Shown here: one piece after another, positions 44,068 to 52,664 of the stretch
How positions within the stretch are numbered: the stretch's first letter is position 1
How the letters are laid out: each line of letters begins with the position of its first letter
Assembly: GCA_965226545.1 (NCBI GenBank)
Contig: OZ245364.1
Span: forward strand, 2,480,001 to 2,544,000
Source of the DNA: JAHRAW01 sp965226545
Lineage (GTDB): Bacteria > Pseudomonadota > Gammaproteobacteria > Arenicellales > Poriferihabitantaceae
Direction: 5' to 3'
Length of the DNA: 64,000 nt
Made by a program: the position numbers and the translations under genes
Notes under the pieces: model-generated
What the model was told of the DNA's origin: nothing
Seen by the model: only the letters and a program-made list of their open reading frames with translations
Database searches by the model: none

Positions 44068-45360
44068 TTGAATGCACCATTGAATGCGACTTTGAACGCG
44101 ACATCGAGCGCGACAGTGCGCGCCGCGCGGATTTGCATTTATGTACAGCACTTGGTCGGCGGCGGCCATCTGGTGCGCATGCGCGCCTTGGCCGATGCAT
44201 TGGCGCATGCCGGGCATGCGGTCACCTTAATCTGCGGCGGCGAAGCGCATGCATCGCGCGCGTCATCGTTGCGTTATGCGATTTGCCAACTGCCGCCGGT
44301 GCATGCCAAGCCCGACAACCTCGCGCGGTTGTTGGACGCGGCGCAACATCCGCTCAGCGACTCCGCCAAAGCCGCGCGCGCCGCGCAACTTTGCGATGCC
44401 ATCGCCGACGCCGCACCGCAGGCGTTAATCATCGAGACCTTTCCGTTTGGGCGGCGCATAATGCGGTTTGAATTGTTGCCGTTGATGCATCAAGTCGAAG
44501 CGATGCGGTCGCGTCCGTTGATGGTGTGTTCCGTGCGCGATGTGCTGCAGTTGCGCACTTTGGTGCGCGCGCGACAAACCGTGCGCGAAATTAATCAATG
44601 GTTCGACGGCGTCGTCGTGCACGCCGACCCGACGATGATGCGATTATCCGAAACGTTTGCGTATGCCGACCAATTGCGCGACAAGATTTTTTATTCGGGC
44701 TATCTGCATAACCCGCCGCGCGCGTGCGCAAACGACGTTGTCGCGGACGACATTAATAAAGGGATTAATAGTGACATTAATAGTGACACTAATAATAATG
44801 ACACTAATGATGCACCGCGCCGCGATGCGCGCGACGAGGTAATCGTCTCCGCCGGCTTTGGCGCGGTCGGTTTAAATTTGTTGCGCGTCGCCGTCGCGGC
44901 CAAACCGCTTGGCACATTGCGCGATTGTCATTGGCGGATTTTGGCAAGCCGACGAATCGCCGACGCCGATTTCATCCGCCTGCAACAAAGCGCGGGCGAC
45001 GGCGTTACGGTCGAACGCACGCGCGATGATTTTGCCGCGCGGCTCGGCAAGTGTCGCGCATCGATTTCGCAAGCCGGCTACAACACAACGCTGGATGTCG
45101 TGGCGGCGAATTGTCCGGCGGTGTTTGTGCCGTATGCGCATCACTTTGAGACCGAACAATCGCATCGCGCCGAAAAATTCGCCGCACTCGGACGCGCCGT
45201 CGTCGTCGCCGAAGCCGAACTCACCCCGGCGCGTCTCGCCGATGCGGTCGCGCGCGCCGCGCAATTGGATTGGTCGCATCTGCCGCCGTTGGATTTGCGC
45301 GGCGCAACGCGCACCGCAAATTGGATTGAACAACAACTGCAGCGGCGCGCAAATCGATGA
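44068..45360 (+). CDS. Glycosyltransferase, COG4671 family, with low-complexity insert
   Basis: 430 aa from a TTG start; TTGAATGC-like words repeat through the first 15 codons (NAPLNATLNATSSAT) and look like simple sequence, so the start could be later. GT-B layout: YVQHLVGGGHLVRMRALADA, VVVHADPTMMRL, and SQAGYNTTLDVVAANCPAVF at the donor site. Between the two Rossmann halves is a DINKGINSDINSDTNNNDTN run encoded by ATTAATAGTGAC repeats (about 44746-44816). Paralogous to the preceding gene; overlaps the deacetylase gene by 4 bp (ATGA). Confidence 0.8.
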   Translation: MNAPLNATLNATSSATVRAARICIYVQHLVGGGHLVRMRALADALAHAGHAVTLICGGEAHASRASSLRYAICQLPPVHAKPDNLARLLDAAQHPLSDSAKAARAAQLCDAIADAAPQALIIETFPFGRRIMRFELLPLMHQVEAMRSRPLMVCSVRDVLQLRTLVRARQTVREINQWFDGVVVHADPTMMRLSETFAYADQLRDKIFYSGYLHNPPRACANDVVADDINKGINSDINSDTNNNDTNDAPRRDARDEVIVSAGFGAVGLNLLRVAVAAKPLGTLRDCHWRILASRRIADADFIRLQQSAGDGVTVERTRDDFAARLGKCRASISQAGYNTTLDVVAANCPAVFVPYAHHFETEQSHRAEKFAALGRAVVVAEAELTPARLADAVARAAQLDWSHLPPLDLRGATRTANWIEQQLQRRANR

Positions 45361-46112
45361 CGCAGGATTGGCAAAGTGCGTTGCACCGCGAACTGGATTG
45401 CTGGGAAGACGGCGCGGCACATTTATGGTGGCGCGACGACGATGCGCACGCACCGTCGCGCGAACTCGACCATCTGCTTGCATTGGCTGCTCGCTTCGAG
45501 ACGCCGCTCGGCATTGCGGTAATTCCGCACGCCATGCACGGCAAATTGGCGAAGCATCTGCGGCGCGATTCGCTTGCGGTGTTGCAACACGGTTATGCGC
45601 ACATCAATCACGCGCGCGCCTTTGAGAAAAAAATTGAACTCGGCGGTGCGCGCAATGATGATGAAGTGTGCAACGAACTTGCCGACGGCATGCGCAAACT
45701 CGCCGATGCATTCGGCGAAACCTTTTTGCCGGTGCTGACGCCGCCGTGGAATCGAATCGCCCCGCATCTGCTTGCGCCGATTGCGCAACTTGGCTATGTC
45801 GGCGTATCGACATTTGCCGCGCGCAATACGCGCCACACCGCAACATTGCGCATCGTCAACACCCACGTCGACATCATCGATTGGCGACGCAACAAACAAT
45901 TCATCGGCGCATCACAAACCATCGCGCAATTAACCGCCCACTTGCGCGCCCGCCGATGCGGACAATGCGACGCGCACGAACCAACCGGATTGTTAACGCA
46001 TCACTTGGTGCACGACGCCGCCTGTTTGGAATTTTTGCCGGCATTGCTCGCCGCCTTAAGCCGACATCCGGCGGTGCAATGGTTAAGCGCACCGGCGGCG
46101 TTTGGGGTGTAG
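45357..46112 (+). CDS. Polysaccharide deacetylase-like protein (NodB/CE4 fold)
   Basis: 251 aa. HLWWRDDDAHAPSRELDHLL contains the paired Asp of the CE4 motif 1, and LQHGYAHINH the metal-binding His motif 2; a TPPWNRI segment follows (motif 3 area). Probably removes N-acetyl groups from a glycan. No signal peptide, so action may be cytoplasmic on lipid-linked sugar. Translationally coupled to the upstream glycosyltransferase. Confidence 0.75.
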   Translation: MTQDWQSALHRELDCWEDGAAHLWWRDDDAHAPSRELDHLLALAARFETPLGIAVIPHAMHGKLAKHLRRDSLAVLQHGYAHINHARAFEKKIELGGARNDDEVCNELADGMRKLADAFGETFLPVLTPPWNRIAPHLLAPIAQLGYVGVSTFAARNTRHTATLRIVNTHVDIIDWRRNKQFIGASQTIAQLTAHLRARRCGQCDAHEPTGLLTHHLVHDAACLEFLPALLAALSRHPAVQWLSAPAAFGV

Positions 46113-46297
46113 CGGATGATTGTTGTGGCGCAAGTGTTAATGGTTGGCGCATTATTCGTTAAAGCGTTACGAAGTGGCGAAGTTAAGACGTTAATGCGCG
46201 CAATGTTAACGCGCGCAATTAAACCGTCGCCGCATATTTATTTTTAGCGTTTGTTTTTTACCGTTTGCTTTTACCGTTTACTTTCACCGTTTATTTT
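46113..46297. repeat. Spacer with GTTAA/GCGCGC and TTTACCG simple sequence
   Basis: Between convergent genes. The first half is GTTAATGCGCGCAAT-like, the second (46237-46300) is a T-rich array of TTTACCGTTT words. No gene seen. Confidence 0.55.
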
Positions 46298-47431
46298 TTA
46301 CCGCCGCAGTTTTTCCAACGCCGCGCCAAGCACCTCAGCCGCGCGGGTAATGTGATGATGTTGGTCATACATCATGCGCGCCGTCGCCGATAGTTGCGCC
46401 AATTGCGCCGGGGCATCGAGCAGTTGTTCAATTTGCGCGGCGAAGTTGGCGGCGGTTGGCGCGTCAACCAAGACGCCGTTTTTGCCGGGCACAATCACAT
46501 CGCCAATCCCGCCGCTGCGTCCGGCGACCACCGGCAAGCGACACGCAATCGCTTCGAGTGCGGCCATGCCGAGCGCTTCGTTGTACGCCGGCCACACAAA
46601 CAAATCGCAGGCGCGCATCAGCGTGTAAATAAATTCGTCGCGGCATTCGCCAAAAAAATGCACGCGCTCGGGGCGTTGCGATTCGAACAATTCATTGACG
46701 CGATGCTGCGCCGCCCCGCCGCCGACAATCAACAGCCGCCAATCGTCGCGTTGCAATGCGCCGACGGCGTCAGCCAACCGTTTATAGGATTCGAATTTGT
46801 CGCCCTCGCGCATCATCGCCACGCACAACAGCCAATATTGATTCGCATCGATGCGAAACCGTCGCTGAATGTCATCGCGCAACGCGGCTTTGTTGTACGA
46901 GACATCGGCGACATCGGCAAACGGCTTGACGCGCACAACGCTTGCATCGGCGCGCACCTGCGGCAACACCCCGGCGAGGTCGTTGGAATTGATGTTAACA
47001 ATCAGTTGCGCCTGTCGAATCGCCGCGCGCGTTTGCGCATCGCCGCGCGCCCAATCGCCGTGTTGTTGCCTATCGCTGAGCGAAGCCTCGGCGACGACAT
47101 ACGGAATGCCAAGCGCGGCGCTTGCACGCACCCCCAACCAATCGGGCGATTTGTGATACGGATGATAGGTAAACCAACATTGCGGTCGCGCACTCGGTCG
47201 ACGTTGTCGGCATTCGGCGATGAATTGTTCGGCGACCGCGCGCGCATTGCGTTCGATTTCATCCTGTTGCGCGCGATTGCCCTTGCCTTCCCAAGTGCGC
47301 AGTTCGCCGGCCAATTCGACCGCGCAACCGGCCGATTCCAACGCCGCCATCAACAACCGCGCGATGCGCCTATCGCCCGACGGACGCGGATGCGTGGGCG
47401 GTTTCATCGGCGCGTAAAAGGCGATTCTCAT
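46298..47431 (-). CDS. Glycosyltransferase family 4 protein
   Basis: 377 aa from MRIAFYAPMKPPTHPRPSGD, the usual GT4 N-terminus with the glycine/arginine-containing acceptor loop. The C-terminal Rossmann half has WRLLIVGGGAAQHRV, VHFFGECRDEF and WPAYNEALGMAALEAIACRL, the E-x7-E-like retaining signature. Cytoplasmic. Probably builds a surface polysaccharide with the neighbouring transferases. Upstream 8 codons (MSSMRPPS) are possible but unsupported. Confidence 0.87.
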   Translation of the reverse strand: MRIAFYAPMKPPTHPRPSGDRRIARLLMAALESAGCAVELAGELRTWEGKGNRAQQDEIERNARAVAEQFIAECRQRRPSARPQCWFTYHPYHKSPDWLGVRASAALGIPYVVAEASLSDRQQHGDWARGDAQTRAAIRQAQLIVNINSNDLAGVLPQVRADASVVRVKPFADVADVSYNKAALRDDIQRRFRIDANQYWLLCVAMMREGDKFESYKRLADAVGALQRDDWRLLIVGGGAAQHRVNELFESQRPERVHFFGECRDEFIYTLMRACDLFVWPAYNEALGMAALEAIACRLPVVAGRSGGIGDVIVPGKNGVLVDAPTAANFAAQIEQLLDAPAQLAQLSATARMMYDQHHHITRAAEVLGAALEKLRR

Positions 47432-47613
47432 TGACGGCGGACGCATTGACGACATTGGCGCATTGTCGAATTGACGCTATTGACGACGAGGTGGTAATGA
47501 ACACCATTTATTTTGACGGATTGACATTGGACGGCACACAACCGACGCTTGCGCGCCGCCGCGCGGCATAATACCATCCCCATCATCATCCTCATCGCCA
47601 ACGCCGCATTGTT

Positions 47614-48426
47614 ATGTCCGCCCACATCGACTCACCGCGAATCACCGTCAACCGTCTGCGCAAGTTAAAAGCCGCCGGCGAGAAGTTCACCGCGTTGACT
47701 GCGTACGATTATTGCAGCGCGCACGCCGCCGAACAGGCCGGCATCGAGGTGTTGTTGGTCGGCGATTCGCTCGGCATGGTCATCCAAGGACACGACAGCA
47801 GTTTGCCGGTGACGATTGACGACGTCGCCTATCATGTGCGTTGCGTGCGCCGCGCCAATCGCAAGGCGTTGTTGATGGCCGATTTGCCGTTCATGAGTTA
47901 TTACTCGGAAGCCAAGAGTTTGGAAAACGCCGCGATATTAATGCGCGAAGGTGCGCACATGGTCAAACTCGAAGGCGGCGCATGGTTGGCTGAAACCACT
48001 CGGCTGTTGTGCGAACGCGGCATTCCGGTGTGCGCGCACATGGGCTTGATGCCGCAATCGGTCAATCATCTCGGCGGCTATCGCGTACAAGGACGCGACC
48101 CGCGCCAATCGAAAACCATCCGCGACGAAGCGAAACTGTTGCAGCAAGCCGGCGCCGGAATGTTGTTGGTCGAATGCGTGCCGCAGGAATTGGGCGCGGC
48201 GTTGTCGCGCGATTTGGAGGTGCCGGTCATCGGCATCGGCGCCGGCGCCGAGGTCGACGGGCAAATTTTGGTTTGGCACGATTTGCTCGGTTTGTATCCG
48301 GGCAAGACCGCAAAGTTCGTCAAGAATTATTTGCACGGCAACCCCAACGGCGTACAAGGCGCGCTGACGCAATACGTCGCTGAAGTTAAAGCCGGCAAAT
48401 TTCCGGCGCCTGAACATTGTTATTAA
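47614..48426 (+). CDS. panB: 3-methyl-2-oxobutanoate hydroxymethyltransferase PanB
   Basis: 270 aa enzyme that makes ketopantoate in pantothenate/CoA synthesis. FTALTAYDYCSAHAAEQAGI, LVGDSLGMVIQGHDSSLPVT, VKLEGGAW, and VCAHMGLMPQSVNHLGGYRV are family signatures. Full length. No panC or panD neighbour; it stands alone between two minus-strand glycosyltransferases. A TAATAC box is visible about 40 bp upstream. Confidence 0.95.
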   Translation: MSAHIDSPRITVNRLRKLKAAGEKFTALTAYDYCSAHAAEQAGIEVLLVGDSLGMVIQGHDSSLPVTIDDVAYHVRCVRRANRKALLMADLPFMSYYSEAKSLENAAILMREGAHMVKLEGGAWLAETTRLLCERGIPVCAHMGLMPQSVNHLGGYRVQGRDPRQSKTIRDEAKLLQQAGAGMLLVECVPQELGAALSRDLEVPVIGIGAGAEVDGQILVWHDLLGLYPGKTAKFVKNYLHGNPNGVQGALTQYVAEVKAGKFPAPEHCY

Positions 48427-48532
48427 GCGGTGATTTGTAACTGGTTAAGGGACGGGTGGTGATTGGTTAAGTTGACAATTATTAATTGATAATTATTAAT
48501 AACGAATTAATAATGAACACTGTTAATTTTAA

Positions 48533-48620
48533 TTGGTAACTTTTTATTTTAACTTTTACTTTTTATTTTTCACTTTTTTTACTTTTTACTCTTCACTCTT
48601 CACTGTCACTTGTCACTTCA
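48533..48620. repeat. TTTTTACTTTT-type pyrimidine array
   Basis: Plus-strand run of TTTTTA, CTTTTTAC and TCACTCTTCACT words after panB, overlapping the 3' end of the convergent glycosyltransferase. Like the stretches at 22644 and 46237. Before it, 48427-48532 is ATTAATAATTA-type sequence with no gene. Confidence 0.55.
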
Positions 48621-49852
48621 CCCGCCGCGTCCCCGGCAATCAATCGATACAACGGCGCAAAGTTGTGCGCGCGGTCGAATTGTTCGGTGACGATTTTTTG
48701 TCCGGCGTCGCCAAGTCGGCGGCGCAACGCCGGGTCGGCGATGAGTCGCAACAATGCATCGGCAAACGCGCGCGTGTCGTCGGCGTCCACCAACAACCCG
48801 TTGACGTCATCCGCAATTAACTCGACGATGCCGGAGATGTTGGTCGACGCCACCGGCAACGATTGGCTTTGCGCTTCGAGCAACACATTGGGCAAGCCGT
48901 CACGGTCGCCGTCCGCGGTGATGCGACAGTTCAACGCAAAAAAATCCGCGTCTCGATAACATTCAATCACCGTCCGCTGCGGCTGTGCGCCAAGCCAGCG
49001 GATGCGTTGGTCGATGCCGTGCGCGCGCGCGCGGCGTTGATACTCGCGCAGTTGCGGGCCGTCGCCGATATGCGTCAATTGCCAATGCACGTTGCGCGGC
49101 ATCATCGCCAAGGCGTCGAGCATTTCAAGCCCGCCCTTTTTGGCGACCGCGCGCCCGACGCTGAGAATGCGCACCGGGTCATCGCGCGCTGCGCCGGTGC
49201 GCGCACTGTGCGGCGAGGTGTGCGGCGCAAACTGCGCCAAATCGATGCCGTGATAATTCAACGACACTTTTTCCGGTCGCGTAGCCAATTCGCGCAAATG
49301 CAAAAAGTTGACGCGCGTACAGGTCGTCAACCACCGACAATCGGTCAACTTTTCGCGCTTTTCCCATTCGGGCGTCGTCCAAATATCCTTGGCGTGCGCC
49401 GAACAACTCCACGCGACTTCGCTCAACATCGATGCATAACGCGCAACCGACGCCGGCGTATGCAAAAAATGCGCGTACAACAATTCAATCCGCGCCGGCA
49501 ATTCCGCAGCCAACACCAACGCCTGCCCAAATCGCCGCGCGCGGTTTGCGCTGAAATCGCGGCGCAAATCGCGCAACCAAACGCGCCGCGCGCATCGATA
49601 CGAATCACGCTTGCGCAACATGCGCCAAGCGCGCAACACGCGCAACGGTTCGCGCCATAAATATTCCGGCAACTGCACCACCGCGGCGCGAATCGCTTGA
49701 TGCACCGGATGAGTTTGGCGTTCGCCGGGGCGACGCAATGAAAATATCATCAACGATGCGCCGGCTTGTTGCAGCGCAAGTATCTCGCGCGCAATAAACG
49801 TCTCCGACAACCGCGGATAACCTTTGACCACCACTGCAATGGATTTTTTCAT
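48593..49852 (-). CDS. Glycosyltransferase family 4 protein
   Basis: 419 aa. KGYPRLSETFIAREILALQQ is a typical start for colanic-acid/EPS-type GT4 enzymes. ILSVGRAVAKKGGLEMLDAL and a long RDADFFALNCRITADGDRDG followed by LPNVLLEAQSQSLPV carry the donor-binding Glu signature. Its 3' end is made of the simple-sequence array. Role: sugar addition to a surface polymer, precise linkage unknown. Confidence 0.87.
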   Translation of the reverse strand: MKKSIAVVVKGYPRLSETFIAREILALQQAGASLMIFSLRRPGERQTHPVHQAIRAAVVQLPEYLWREPLRVLRAWRMLRKRDSYRCARRVWLRDLRRDFSANRARRFGQALVLAAELPARIELLYAHFLHTPASVARYASMLSEVAWSCSAHAKDIWTTPEWEKREKLTDCRWLTTCTRVNFLHLRELATRPEKVSLNYHGIDLAQFAPHTSPHSARTGAARDDPVRILSVGRAVAKKGGLEMLDALAMMPRNVHWQLTHIGDGPQLREYQRRARAHGIDQRIRWLGAQPQRTVIECYRDADFFALNCRITADGDRDGLPNVLLEAQSQSLPVASTNISGIVELIADDVNGLLVDADDTRAFADALLRLIADPALRRRLGDAGQKIVTEQFDRAHNFAPLYRLIAGDAAGEVTSDSEE

Positions 49853-50010
49853 AAAGGTGAATGTATTGAATTAAACGGCGCGACCAATGCGCGACCACGA
49901 CTCGACCACGCTTCGACCAAAGCGCACCGGGTTAAATTGTATGCGCCAACTTGCGCGCGCGTGAATAAAAAAGTACGCTTGATGCCCGCCCGATTATTTG
50001 CAGCCCAACG

Positions 50011-50784
50011 ATGAAATCAACCCAACACACCGCCAACCCCGCCGCCCAACCGCGCCGCCTTAACATCAACATCGGCGGCGTCGCGCATCAACTGGTCGCC
50101 GAAAATGAAAAGTTTTGGCAAAAGGTCGACGCCAATCGCTGGGAACCCGACACGTTAACGCTGCTCGACCGTTGTCTGCACGCCGATTCGGTGTATGTCG
50201 ATGTCGGCGCGTGGATTGGCCCGACCGTGCTGTTCGCCGCACCGCGCTGTCGAATTGTGTACGCCATCGAACCCGACCCGGTCGCCTATGAACAATTGCT
50301 CGCCAACCTGCGCCTCAACCACATCCAAAACGCGCGCCTGTTTCACGGCGCACTATGCGCACAAAACGGCGTCGCCCAAGTCGTCAACGAAAAAGGTTTC
50401 GGCGACAGCGTCACCCGCGTCGGCGAATCAACGCGCGGCGACCGCGCCGAAGTGCCGGCGATGACGCCGACGCGCTTCACCGAATTCTGGGGCATCGAAA
50501 AAATCGACTTATTAAAAGTGGACATCGAAGGCGGCGAGTTCGACTTAATCCCGGCGCTAATCGAATTAACCGCCCGCACCAAACCCATCATTCATTTATC
50601 GCTGCACGCCCCCAACTTCCCGCAACCCCTGCGCCAATCCAAACTCCAACAAGCCGCCAAACTTGCACGCCTCTATCGCCACTGCTACGACAAACATCTC
50701 ACCGCCCTGCCCGTCGAACAAATCGCAAGCGAACACTTCGCGCAAAAATTTGATGCGGTGGTGTTGAGTGATGAGGCGTTGTAG
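50011..50784 (+). CDS. FkbM family methyltransferase
   Basis: 257 aa SAM-dependent methyltransferase. YVDVGAWIGPTVLFAAPRCR is motif I, YAIEPDPVAYEQLLANLRLN motif II, and IDLLKVDIEGGEFDLI the FkbM core. These enzymes usually O-methylate sugars. Its position beside glycosyltransferases fits a glycan-modifying job. Last gene of the cluster before the AT-richer island. Confidence 0.85.
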   Translation: MKSTQHTANPAAQPRRLNINIGGVAHQLVAENEKFWQKVDANRWEPDTLTLLDRCLHADSVYVDVGAWIGPTVLFAAPRCRIVYAIEPDPVAYEQLLANLRLNHIQNARLFHGALCAQNGVAQVVNEKGFGDSVTRVGESTRGDRAEVPAMTPTRFTEFWGIEKIDLLKVDIEGGEFDLIPALIELTARTKPIIHLSLHAPNFPQPLRQSKLQQAAKLARLYRHCYDKHLTALPVEQIASEHFAQKFDAVVLSDEAL

Positions 50785-50816
50785 GTGGGTGGGAAGTATA
50801 CGAGAGCGAATGTTTG

Positions 50817-51281
50817 TTATTCGTCGGGTTTTTTGCTTTCTCTCCACCAAATGAAAATTTGTCGAATCAGCGAAGCCAGCCCCGGAGCACCAAAAAACAC
50901 CGCAAGCAAGTCGAAGCCTTGCCAAACTGCAAGACCTGCAACGATTATCATTCCTATGCTCGTTGCGACTGCGCCGTTAATCTGCTTGGATTCGTTATCA
51001 AGGATACGTGGGGCGGCTTGCATTCGCAACTTTTGTTCTTTTTCCGCCATGGTCATAATGCGGTCCGCCGCGCCCGGCAACACCCGTTCATATCCTTCAA
51101 AATCTTCCACGGGCGGCAACGGCCCGCTGTACTCGGAAACTCTCGTCTCGATTATTTGTTGCTCGTTACCACCGCGAATAATCTCCACACCTTCGTGTGT
51201 TAACGGTTTTTTAGCGGCAGATTGATTTTTTTTGCGCGACGGGAGTTGTTTCCGCTTTTGGCGCTTCGATTTTTCGTTCAC
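50817..51281 (-). CDS. DUF2335 membrane protein
   Basis: 154 aa. A Lys-rich start, then YSGPLPPVEDFEGYERVLPG and AADRIMTMAEKEQKLR, the DUF2335 signature, and a C-terminal pair of hydrophobic helices (GAVATSIGMIIVAGLAVWQG, DLLAVFFGAPGLASLI). Function of the family is unknown; members are common on mobile or accessory regions. Overlaps the preceding small gene by 4 bp (ATGA), so both are one operon. Confidence 0.75.
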   Translation of the reverse strand: MNEKSKRQKRKQLPSRKKNQSAAKKPLTHEGVEIIRGGNEQQIIETRVSEYSGPLPPVEDFEGYERVLPGAADRIMTMAEKEQKLRMQAAPRILDNESKQINGAVATSIGMIIVAGLAVWQGFDLLAVFFGAPGLASLIRQIFIWWRESKKPDE

Positions 51282-51529
51282 CGGTTTCGCGCGCGATTAG
51301 CGAATTTTCTTTCTTTGTGCAACTCCTCTCGTGCAGGCAAACTCAACTTATTAATCGCCCGGCGAAAATCGCCGCCAATGCGTTGCATATCGCGATGCAA
51401 AGCATCGTTACCGCAATCCGGCTCGTGCAAAGTTAAGCAATCCGGCGGAGTCCAAACATCCATAAACACATCGACAAAATCGCGCTCGGCAATTTTGTCA
51501 AAATCATAAATTTTTCGCTTGGCTTTCAT
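51278..51529 (-). CDS. Hypothetical protein (83 aa), coupled to DUF2335 gene
   Basis: 83 aa, soluble, highly charged, with a central TPPDCLTLHEPDCG stretch and a basic C-terminus. Not recognised. A TATAAT box lies ~75 bp upstream on the same strand. Four-base overlap with the DUF2335 gene argues that it is real. Confidence 0.55.
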   Translation of the reverse strand: MKAKRKIYDFDKIAERDFVDVFMDVWTPPDCLTLHEPDCGNDALHRDMQRIGGDFRRAINKLSLPAREELHKERKFANRARNR

Positions 51530-51811
51530 CGATTCATTCCACGGATTGTCAAAGTAATTTGCATGCTCGGCATTTTCCGCCTTTTTTGCGGAGATTGCAA
51601 GCCGCGTTTAATTATACGGAAATGCCGCCGCCTGCGGCGGCAAGTGTTTAATACAATCGATAATCCTCGTTGCATTTATCGCGGCAAAATTTTTTTACCA
51701 CAAAAAAATGTACGGTTTAATTTTGAATAAAAATAAAGTTGTCAACGCAAGACAATTCATTGTGCATTTTTTTAATAAAACACTTCGCCGCAGGCGGACA
51801 TTTTCGCGTTG
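51530..51811. other. AT-rich spacer of the small island
   Basis: 282 bp. Holds the promoter of the downstream pair, an inverted repeat TGCCGCCGC/GCGGCGGCA with a 2-base centre at 51623-51642, and an A/T-rich stretch with TTTTTTTACC and AAAAAAATG words. The CGCCGCAGGCGG motif at ~51785 echoes the hairpin. No gene seen; composition differs from both flanks. Confidence 0.5.
51611..51616 (-). promoter_or_regulatory. TATAAT -10 box upstream of the DUF2335 pair
   Basis: Consensus TATAAT on the minus strand; the -35 position falls in the GC-rich inverted repeat, so an activator or an unusual spacer may be needed. Confidence 0.45.
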
Positions 51812-52621
51812 TCAATGCCGCGCCCGCCCAACAAGCACCAACTCACGCAAACCGTCCATCGTCAACCAAGGCGAGCGGTAATGCACCATTCGGTGACAAT
51901 TGGCGCACAACAACGCCAAATCGTCCAAGGTGGTGATTGTGTCGGGTTGCAGTTGTGACAGCGGTCGGAGGTGATGGCATTCGATAAACCCTTCGCCGTG
52001 TTTGGGATAGGAATCGGCAAAATCAAAACGACACGCTTCGCAATACAACCGCCCTCGGTTTTCGTCTTGGAATTTCTCTTTTTTCGTGGTCACCAGTTTT
52101 TGGTTGCGCTCGCGCACTCGATGTACGCGGGTGAGGATTCTACCTTCAACGGCAATTTTGCCGCCGTATGCGGAAGGGATTTCTTGCACTTGTGCATCGA
52201 GTAATGTATCGTTCAATTCGGTTTGGTCACCGTACGGCGCGACGGGTTCTTGCACGCCTCCGTATTCATATTCGTCCTCGGGCAACCATGCACAGATTGC
52301 CCGCACCAATTGCTTTACCATTGGATACGGTTTGTCACCCCATGCTTGCCAAACTTCCCGTGCCTGCGCCGCCGGTTCTCTTTTGCCAAAGGAAGGCGAC
52401 GCCGGGTCAAGAAAAGTGAATTCGCTTACGCGACGGGACACGCCATCCGGCGGGCGATAACTTATGTCCGTTCGTCCATGCACAACTTGACCAATCGCCC
52501 GCAAAAGACCGCTCAGTTCGCGCACGTCGGCGCGCGCGCCGCCTTTAATTTGTTGGCGGCGGCGCAGATAAAACTCCAAACAAATCAACCACTCGTCTTG
52601 TGACAAAGGGATTTTTGGCAT
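51812..52621 (-). CDS. HNH endonuclease domain protein
   Basis: 269 aa from MPKIPLSQ (longer starts would enter acnB). The N-terminal half is helical and of unknown fold, with a DEWLICLEFYLRRRQQIKGG opening. The C-terminal HNH module shows CEACRFDFADSYPKHGEGFI, then ECHHLRPLSQ with the catalytic His, and LALLCANCHRMVH, giving four zinc-binding Cys. Resembles stand-alone McrA-like or Type IV-like restriction nucleases that cleave modified DNA. No methylase nearby. Together with the DUF2335 pair it makes an AT-richer insertion between the glycan genes and acnB. Confidence 0.8.
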   Translation of the reverse strand: MPKIPLSQDEWLICLEFYLRRRQQIKGGARADVRELSGLLRAIGQVVHGRTDISYRPPDGVSRRVSEFTFLDPASPSFGKREPAAQAREVWQAWGDKPYPMVKQLVRAICAWLPEDEYEYGGVQEPVAPYGDQTELNDTLLDAQVQEIPSAYGGKIAVEGRILTRVHRVRERNQKLVTTKKEKFQDENRGRLYCEACRFDFADSYPKHGEGFIECHHLRPLSQLQPDTITTLDDLALLCANCHRMVHYRSPWLTMDGLRELVLVGRARH

Positions 52622-52664
52622 GTTGTTTGCGCCCATGCAAGCACGCGCCCCTTTGGCAAAACAA

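Noticed and set aside
46394..47434. 346-codon plus-strand frame opposite the GT4 gene
   Set aside because: Antisense shadow; the minus-strand frame has clear GT4 motifs.
51623..51642. Possible intrinsic terminator
   Set aside because: Strong stem but no T tract on either strand; more likely part of the promoter region of the DUF2335 pair.
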